Part shown: positions 16,049 to 19,760 of the stretch, one piece after another | How the letters are laid out: each line of letters begins with the position of its first letter | Position numbering within the stretch: position 1 is the stretch's first letter | DNA from: an uncultured Caryophanales bacterium | GTDB lineage: Bacteria > Bacillota_I > Bacilli_A > RFN20 > CAG-826 | NCBI GenBank assembly: GCA_905197045.1 | Contig: CAJJXG010000024.1 | Span: 1 to 19,760, forward strand | DNA length: 19,760 nucleotides | Direction: 5' to 3' | The notes under the pieces: model-generated | What the model was told of the DNA's origin: nothing | Seen by the model: the letters and a program-made list of their open reading frames with translations, nothing else | Database searches by the model: none | Translations under genes and position numbers: made by a program

Positions 16049-16310
16049 CCTAATTCTCCTTAAAGATAATCTAGAACGCAAACTTTTAAGGTTACTCAAA
16101 AAGGAAAAAATGTCAGTTATATCAAAAATTATGTCTATGAAACAATTAATAACTCAGTCGTTTTTTAACTCTGTCTTATAGCCATTTTCAGCATACTTTA
16201 GAATGTTAGATGAGGTTTTGCAGGGTTTTTCAAAATTATGCAACAAAAAAATGAAACTCTTACTGTTAAAATTTGCTTTAAAGCGTCAATACAAAAAGTA
16301 AAAGGATTCT
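16049..16310. other. Decayed intergenic stretch
   Basis: No intact gene is seen. On the minus strand a 43-codon open frame (16285 down to the TGA at 16156-16154) ends with coding-like residues SSNILKYAENGYKTELKND but has no start codon or ribosome-binding site. It is probably a further gene relic in the same graveyard as the aldo/keto reductase fragment. Confidence 0.35.
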
Positions 16311-16480
16311 TTAATATTTAGCAATAAGTTGTATCTCTTCAATTACTTTATGAAGAGGATTTAAAAACAAAGAACTATCAGTAAAGGCAGAAGATAATAG
16401 TAAGTTTAAATTCTTTCTAAAGCTAAGGTTTCCACTTCATATAACTTCTTAAACTCTTCAACTAATTCTTCAAAAAACAT
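16311..16480 (-). pseudogene. Frameshifted gene relic, unknown family
   Basis: From the ATG at 16480 the frame reads FFEELVEEFKKLYEVETLAL and stops at 16406. A one-base shift near 16410 continues it as LNLLLSSAFTDSSLFLNPLH, then KVIEEIQLIAKY and a stop at 16313-16311. Both halves have helical, protein-like composition. There is no Shine-Dalgarno. The family is not recognised. Between this relic and the end of proS (16481-16611) I see nothing. Confidence 0.4.
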
Positions 16481-16611
16481 AAATAATTGCTTTAAAAATT
16501 AAAATTGAAAACTTTACATGATTAATAAGTTTTATGTTTTATGCTTTGATAATTCTTAATTTTCAGTGAGTGAAGCTCAAACTCAAAGGTAAAAAAATTT
16601 ATATATAATCT

Positions 16612-18318
16612 TTATTTTAAATTGTTAACTTTATCAATAATAAACTCTTTTACTTCTTCAAGTGTTAACTCCACTTTAGAATTATCATTACGATTTTTAA
16701 GTTCAACAATATTTTCCGAAGCTCTTCTACCTACAACAACAATATAGGGTATACCTATAAGTTCCCAATCTTTCATTTTGAAACCAATTTTCATCTTTCG
16801 ATCATCTAAAACAGTCTCAACTTTAAAATTAAGCATCTCGTATAACTTGTCGCTTACCTTACGTTGTGCTTCATCATCATAGTTAACTGGAACGATAACA
16901 ATATGGTATGGAGCAGTTTCTAAAGGGAAAACGATTCCATATTCATCATGATGTTGTTCAATAATAGCTTGGAAAGTTCTAGTTACCCCAATTCCATAGC
17001 ACCCCATTACCATAGGTAAAGTTTTTCCTTGTTCATTAAGGAATGTACAGTTCATTGGTAAAGAATATTTAGTACCTAATTTAAATACCTGACCAACTTC
17101 AATTCCACGTTCACTTTTTAATGGTTTACCACAAATTGGACAGAGATCACCTTCTTTAGCTTTTTTATAATCGCCTATAGTTCCATCAAAATCTTTTTTG
17201 TAATTAACATTAACTAGGTGATAGTCTTTTTTATTGGCTCCAACTACAAAATTCGACATTTTTGTTACTTCTTCATCAATAAAAATTTGGCATTTAGAGA
17301 AGTTTACAGGGCCGATAAATCCAGCTATAGAACCTAGAGCAGATATTTCTTCATCACTAGCCAAACGAATAAATACTTCAGAAGAATTTAATGCATTAGC
17401 AACTTTGATTTCGTTAACTTCGTAATCTCCTCTAACAATAAACATGCCATATTGCTTACTATCTTCTGCATAATAAATCATACTTTTAGCAATTTTATAA
17501 AAAGGTAAATTTAAAAATTCACTCACTTCTTCAATAGAATGTTTATTGACGGTTAAGACTTCTTCTCTATCTTTTAATTCTTCTTTTTCTAAAGTTGGTG
17601 CGTGAGAATAAGCTTTTTCTTCATCTGCCGCATAAGAACAATTTTCGCAATAAATAATATTTGATTCACCAATATCACTTAAAGCCATAAACTGATGAGA
17701 AGCATTGCCACCAATTGCACCGGTATCAGCAAGAACTACTTTAAAATTCAAACCCAATCGAGTAAAGATTCTAGAATAAGTTTCATACATGATTTTATAT
17801 GACTCATCTAATCCTTTTTCATCAATATCAAAAGAATAAGCATCTTTCATGATGAATTCTCTACCTCTCATAAGACCAAATCTAGGTCTCATCTCATCAC
17901 GATACTTAGTTTGGATTTGATAGATGTTTAATGGTAATTGTTTATAAGATTTAACAGTATTTCTAATTAAATCAGTAAATATTTCTTCATGAGTTGGGCC
18001 AAGGCAATAGTCTCGATCATGACGATCCTTAAATCTAAATAATTCTGGTCCGTATTTATTCCATCTTCCTGATTCTTCCCATAATTCTTTTGGTTGCATT
18101 GCAGAAGATAAAATTTCTAAAGCTCCTGAGCGGTCCATTTCTTCTTTTATAATCTTTTCTACTTTATGCAAAGAACGGAGGCCTAAAGGTAAGTAATTAT
18201 AGACTCCAGAAACTAATTTTCTAATTAGTCCTGCTCGTAACATCAAAATATGAGAGTCAATAATTGCTTCTTGTGGTGCTTCTTTTAACGTTGGTATAAT
18301 CATCTTACTAGCTTTCAT
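16612..18318 (-). CDS. proS: Prolyl-tRNA synthetase
   Basis: 568 residues, the standard length of bacterial-type ProRS, which attaches proline to tRNA-Pro in the cytosol. Class II motifs: motif 1 around SGVYNYLPLG (37-46), motif 2 KYRDEMRPRFGLMRGREF (138-155) followed by IMKDAYSFD, and motif 3 GCYGIGVTRT (439-448). The editing (INS) domain sits between motifs 2 and 3, roughly 235-385, with the conserved lysine in FYKIAKSMIYY (Lys278) and GFIGPV (333-338), so mischarged Ala-tRNA-Pro should be cleared. The anticodon-binding domain spans about 470-568. Two CxxC pairs occur (Cys224/227, Cys393/396). The start at 18318 is supported by homology; upstream AGGAAAAGAG is a loose ribosome-binding site. 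No T-box is visible in the upstream 260 nt. Confidence 0.98.
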   Translation of the reverse strand: MKASKMIIPTLKEAPQEAIIDSHILMLRAGLIRKLVSGVYNYLPLGLRSLHKVEKIIKEEMDRSGALEILSSAMQPKELWEESGRWNKYGPELFRFKDRHDRDYCLGPTHEEIFTDLIRNTVKSYKQLPLNIYQIQTKYRDEMRPRFGLMRGREFIMKDAYSFDIDEKGLDESYKIMYETYSRIFTRLGLNFKVVLADTGAIGGNASHQFMALSDIGESNIIYCENCSYAADEEKAYSHAPTLEKEELKDREEVLTVNKHSIEEVSEFLNLPFYKIAKSMIYYAEDSKQYGMFIVRGDYEVNEIKVANALNSSEVFIRLASDEEISALGSIAGFIGPVNFSKCQIFIDEEVTKMSNFVVGANKKDYHLVNVNYKKDFDGTIGDYKKAKEGDLCPICGKPLKSERGIEVGQVFKLGTKYSLPMNCTFLNEQGKTLPMVMGCYGIGVTRTFQAIIEQHHDEYGIVFPLETAPYHIVIVPVNYDDEAQRKVSDKLYEMLNFKVETVLDDRKMKIGFKMKDWELIGIPYIVVVGRRASENIVELKNRNDNSKVELTLEEVKEFIIDKVNNLK

Positions 18319-18577
18319 AGGTATTTCTCTTTTCCTAATAATGATAGATAAATGAGAGCAAAAAATAAAGGTTAAGCATTTTTAAAATGTATAAAATTAT
18401 GTTTAATTGCTCTTGCTTTGGTTTATAAAATCTAATTTTAAAATAAATAGAAATTTAAAAAACGTACCTTATTATATATAAGTAATAGCTATAGGTGAAT
18501 ATATCGCTAGATAAGCAGCAAATGGTAATAAAAATAGTTGCCTTCTTTTCTAAATTAGCATCTTATAGTAATGAAAT
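18319..18577. other. Gene-free stretch upstream of proS
   Basis: About 260 nt without a credible gene. It lacks the T-box sequence that often controls synthetase genes in Bacillota. The minus-strand text just after the short frame at 18578-18649 may be decayed coding DNA, but no frame stays open. An 11-bp inverted repeat starts at 18546. Confidence 0.5.
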
Positions 18578-18585
18578 TTAGAAAA
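18546..18585 (+). repeat. 11-bp inverted repeat, possible plus-strand terminator
   Basis: TTTTCTAAATT (18546-18556) and AATTTAGAAAA (18575-18585) pair perfectly across an 18-nt loop, then TTTTCTTTCC follows on the plus strand. No plus-strand gene precedes it, so its role is unclear. On the minus strand no T-run follows. Confidence 0.4.
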
Positions 18586-18649
18586 TTTTCTTTCCTAAGA
18601 ATGGGGAATTTTGAGTATAAATAGCTTGCTCTTTAGTTAAATATTTCAT
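18578..18649 (-). pseudogene. Truncated partner frame of the RelB-type antitoxin
   Basis: A 23-codon frame whose ATG overlaps the antitoxin stop by four bases (ATGA), exactly where the toxin of a toxin-antitoxin pair should start. It begins KYLTKEQAI, which resembles the first residues of Fic/Doc death-on-curing toxins, then diverges and stops. No toxin catalytic motif (HPF...GNKR) is present. Most likely a degraded toxin gene; chance resemblance over nine residues is possible. Confidence 0.4.
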
Positions 18650-18903
18650 TTTGCAAGTTCTTGGTAAGCTTTTTTATTCTCATCAAGATATTTATTTGAA
18701 ATCTTCTCCACTTCCATACTTGTTGCGGCCACGGCTCGATCTTGATGAAGTGTGATATCAAAAGGGATCCTTTGTTCGCGGATGGCTTGCTTAGCAAAAA
18801 TCGTGACGGCGGTTGTAAAGGACATGCCTAATTCATGAAAGAGATTATCTGCTTCTTTCTTTAATTCCTTATCAATGCGTATGGTTATATTAATATTTGC
18901 CAT
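18646..18903 (-). CDS. RelB/DinJ family antitoxin
   Basis: An 85-residue ribbon-helix-helix protein of the RelB/DinJ type. NINITIRIDKELKKEADNLF (residues 3-22) and HELGMSFTTAVTIFAKQAIR (23-42) form the strand and two helices that dimerise and bind the operator. RIPFDITL follows, and the C-terminal helix (SMEVEKISNKYLDENKKAYQ) would wrap the toxin. The start at 18903 has AAAGGAGG about 9 nt upstream. In intact modules such a protein represses its own operon and neutralises an mRNA interferase or related toxin encoded directly after it. Here only a 23-codon frame follows, so it appears orphaned. Confidence 0.9.
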   Translation of the reverse strand: MANINITIRIDKELKKEADNLFHELGMSFTTAVTIFAKQAIREQRIPFDITLHQDRAVAATSMEVEKISNKYLDENKKAYQELAK

Positions 18904-18971
18904 TGATACAAACCTCCTTTACATAAATTGTGTTTTAAATTATTTAATTTATAATTAAAATTAAGTATTTT

Positions 18972-19760
18972 TCAATATTCTAATGTATCTATATACTCTA
19001 TAACTTTATTTATATCTTCCATAGAATATAATGTCCCGCCGCTTGCTGCAAAATGCCCGCCACCATTAAACTTTTTAGCTATTGATTGAACATTTCTTGT
19101 TCCATCACTTCGATATTCACATCTTACACTTTTACCATCTTCATTTTCGATAAAAAAGCACCAGTAATGATAGCCGTTTAAATTAGCTAATAATGCTATT
19201 TCATGACTAATATCATTTTGCTTTAATCCTAAGTCAAGATAAGCTTCTTTAGGAATTATTAAATAACATGCATTTTTTGAGAATTTATAGTGTGTATAAA
19301 CAAATACTTTAAATTTAATTATTGCTTCGCTAGTTTTATCAACTTCTTTATAGATTTTTTTAGTATCAATAGGAAATTTAACAAGTTCTTCAGCCATCTT
19401 AAATGTTTCAACATCTGAATCGTGTAAAAACCTTTGAGTATCAGTTACTAAACCAATATATAGATAATAAGCAATTTCTTCATTTAACTCTAATCTTAAA
19501 TCTTTCATGAACTTGTAGATTACAAAAGTAGCACTTGGAGCATCTACTATCTTGTAATATAAAGGACAATTTATAATTTCTTCGTTTAACATATGATGAT
19601 CAATGTAAGCTAATTCTTTAGCTTTCTTATACATCTTGTCTTCGACTCTTTTACCTTCATTTAAATCTAAAAGTATTCCTAAGAATTCCTTATTTTCAAG
19701 TTCGCTTAAATCATCACTTTTACAACATAAGTTAACTAGGTTAAATGGAACACTCCCACT
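18972..19760 (-). CDS. DHH/DHHA1 phosphoesterase, NrnA-like (partial, 5' end beyond the window)
   Basis: 262 codons are visible. The frame stays open from the right edge (begins SGSVPFNLVN) through an internal Met at 19634, so the gene extends beyond the window. Signature motifs are AYIDHHM (DHH, from about visible residue 50), GLVTDTQRF (metal-binding Asp) and the C-terminal DHHA1 motif GGGHFAASGG. This pattern is that of NrnA-type nano-RNases and pAp phosphatases, which finish RNA decay or hydrolyse pAp or cyclic dinucleotide products, using two Mn ions. The missing start should contain the DxD strand. It ends in TGA 69 nt before the antitoxin start. The family is clear; which of the nucleotide substrates it prefers is not. 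Confidence 0.9.
   Translation of the reverse strand, partial: SGSVPFNLVNLCCKSDDLSELENKEFLGILLDLNEGKRVEDKMYKKAKELAYIDHHMLNEEIINCPLYYKIVDAPSATFVIYKFMKDLRLELNEEIAYYLYIGLVTDTQRFLHDSDVETFKMAEELVKFPIDTKKIYKEVDKTSEAIIKFKVFVYTHYKFSKNACYLIIPKEAYLDLGLKQNDISHEIALLANLNGYHYWCFFIENEDGKSVRCEYRSDGTRNVQSIAKKFNGGGHFAASGGTLYSMEDINKVIEYIDTLEY

Noticed and set aside
15641..16181. Plus-strand open frames of 87-111 codons
   Set aside because: They are Phe/Asn-rich or antisense to the aldo/keto reductase remnant, with no ribosome-binding site.
18319..18577. T-box riboswitch upstream of proS
   Set aside because: No T-box consensus (TGGNACCGCG-like) or specifier stem is seen in either orientation.
1..19760. Mycoplasma-type genetic code (TGA as Trp)
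   Set aside because: TGA ends the sigma factor, RelB-type antitoxin and DHH genes at natural C-termini, and Trp is encoded by TGG.
1..19760. CRISPR array, tRNA, rRNA or insertion sequence
   Set aside because: No regularly spaced repeats, no cloverleaf or rRNA signatures and no transposase frame were seen; the only direct repeat is the hairpin pair at 5721/5881.

Overview
The window is an AT-rich chromosomal segment of a low-GC Bacillota-type bacterium. Shine-Dalgarno sequences are AGGAGG-like, lipoproteins carry Gram-positive-style lipoboxes, and TGA is a true stop: it ends the sigma factor, the RelB-type antitoxin and the DHH phosphoesterase. The organism is therefore not a code-4 Mycoplasma. 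Two M18 aminopeptidases, a lipoprotein serpin, Big_2 and InlB-B-like repeats and a DUF4143 ATPase fit an uncultured host-associated Bacilli/Erysipelotrichia-like lineage. That placement is inference. Almost every gene is on the minus strand; the exception is the ATPase at 5961-7184.

Layout from left to right: overlapping terminator hairpins (8-68); two tandem M18 aminopeptidases (88-2904); an XRE-type regulator with a membrane tail and a palindromic operator candidate (3007-3647); a lipoprotein serpin with a probably leaderless start (3773-5065); a damaged cyclophilin-like gene and an abutting plus-strand gene fragment (5062-5653); a plus-strand DUF4143 ATPase module preceded by two near-identical hairpins and closed by a bidirectional terminator (5655-7326); a surface lipoprotein operon (7357-11987); a small winged-helix regulator (12207-12431); a membrane protein with Fn3-like ectodomains translated with an ECF sigma factor (12545-15056); a 51-residue conserved-looking small protein (15366-15521); a gene graveyard with a broken aldo/keto reductase and other relics (about 15600-16600); prolyl-tRNA synthetase (16612-18318); a RelB-type antitoxin followed by a truncated partner reading frame (18578-18903); and a DHH/DHHA1 phosphoesterase cut by the right edge (18972-19760).

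The most interesting feature is an 8-G run just after the lipobox of the 1,147-residue surface lipoprotein. In this sequence it puts the signal peptide out of frame with the body. One extra G, or two fewer, restores a perfect lipoprotein, which looks like a phase-variable (ON/OFF) surface antigen locus captured in the OFF state. The gene downstream is a second lipoprotein of related design in the same operon. The nearby sigma factor, membrane partner and winged-helix protein could form an envelope-sensing circuit, but no direct link is visible. Frame breaks at other homopolymers (a T8 run in the cyclophilin-like gene, an A4 run in the fragment beside it) could be real decay or assembly error and should be checked in reads.
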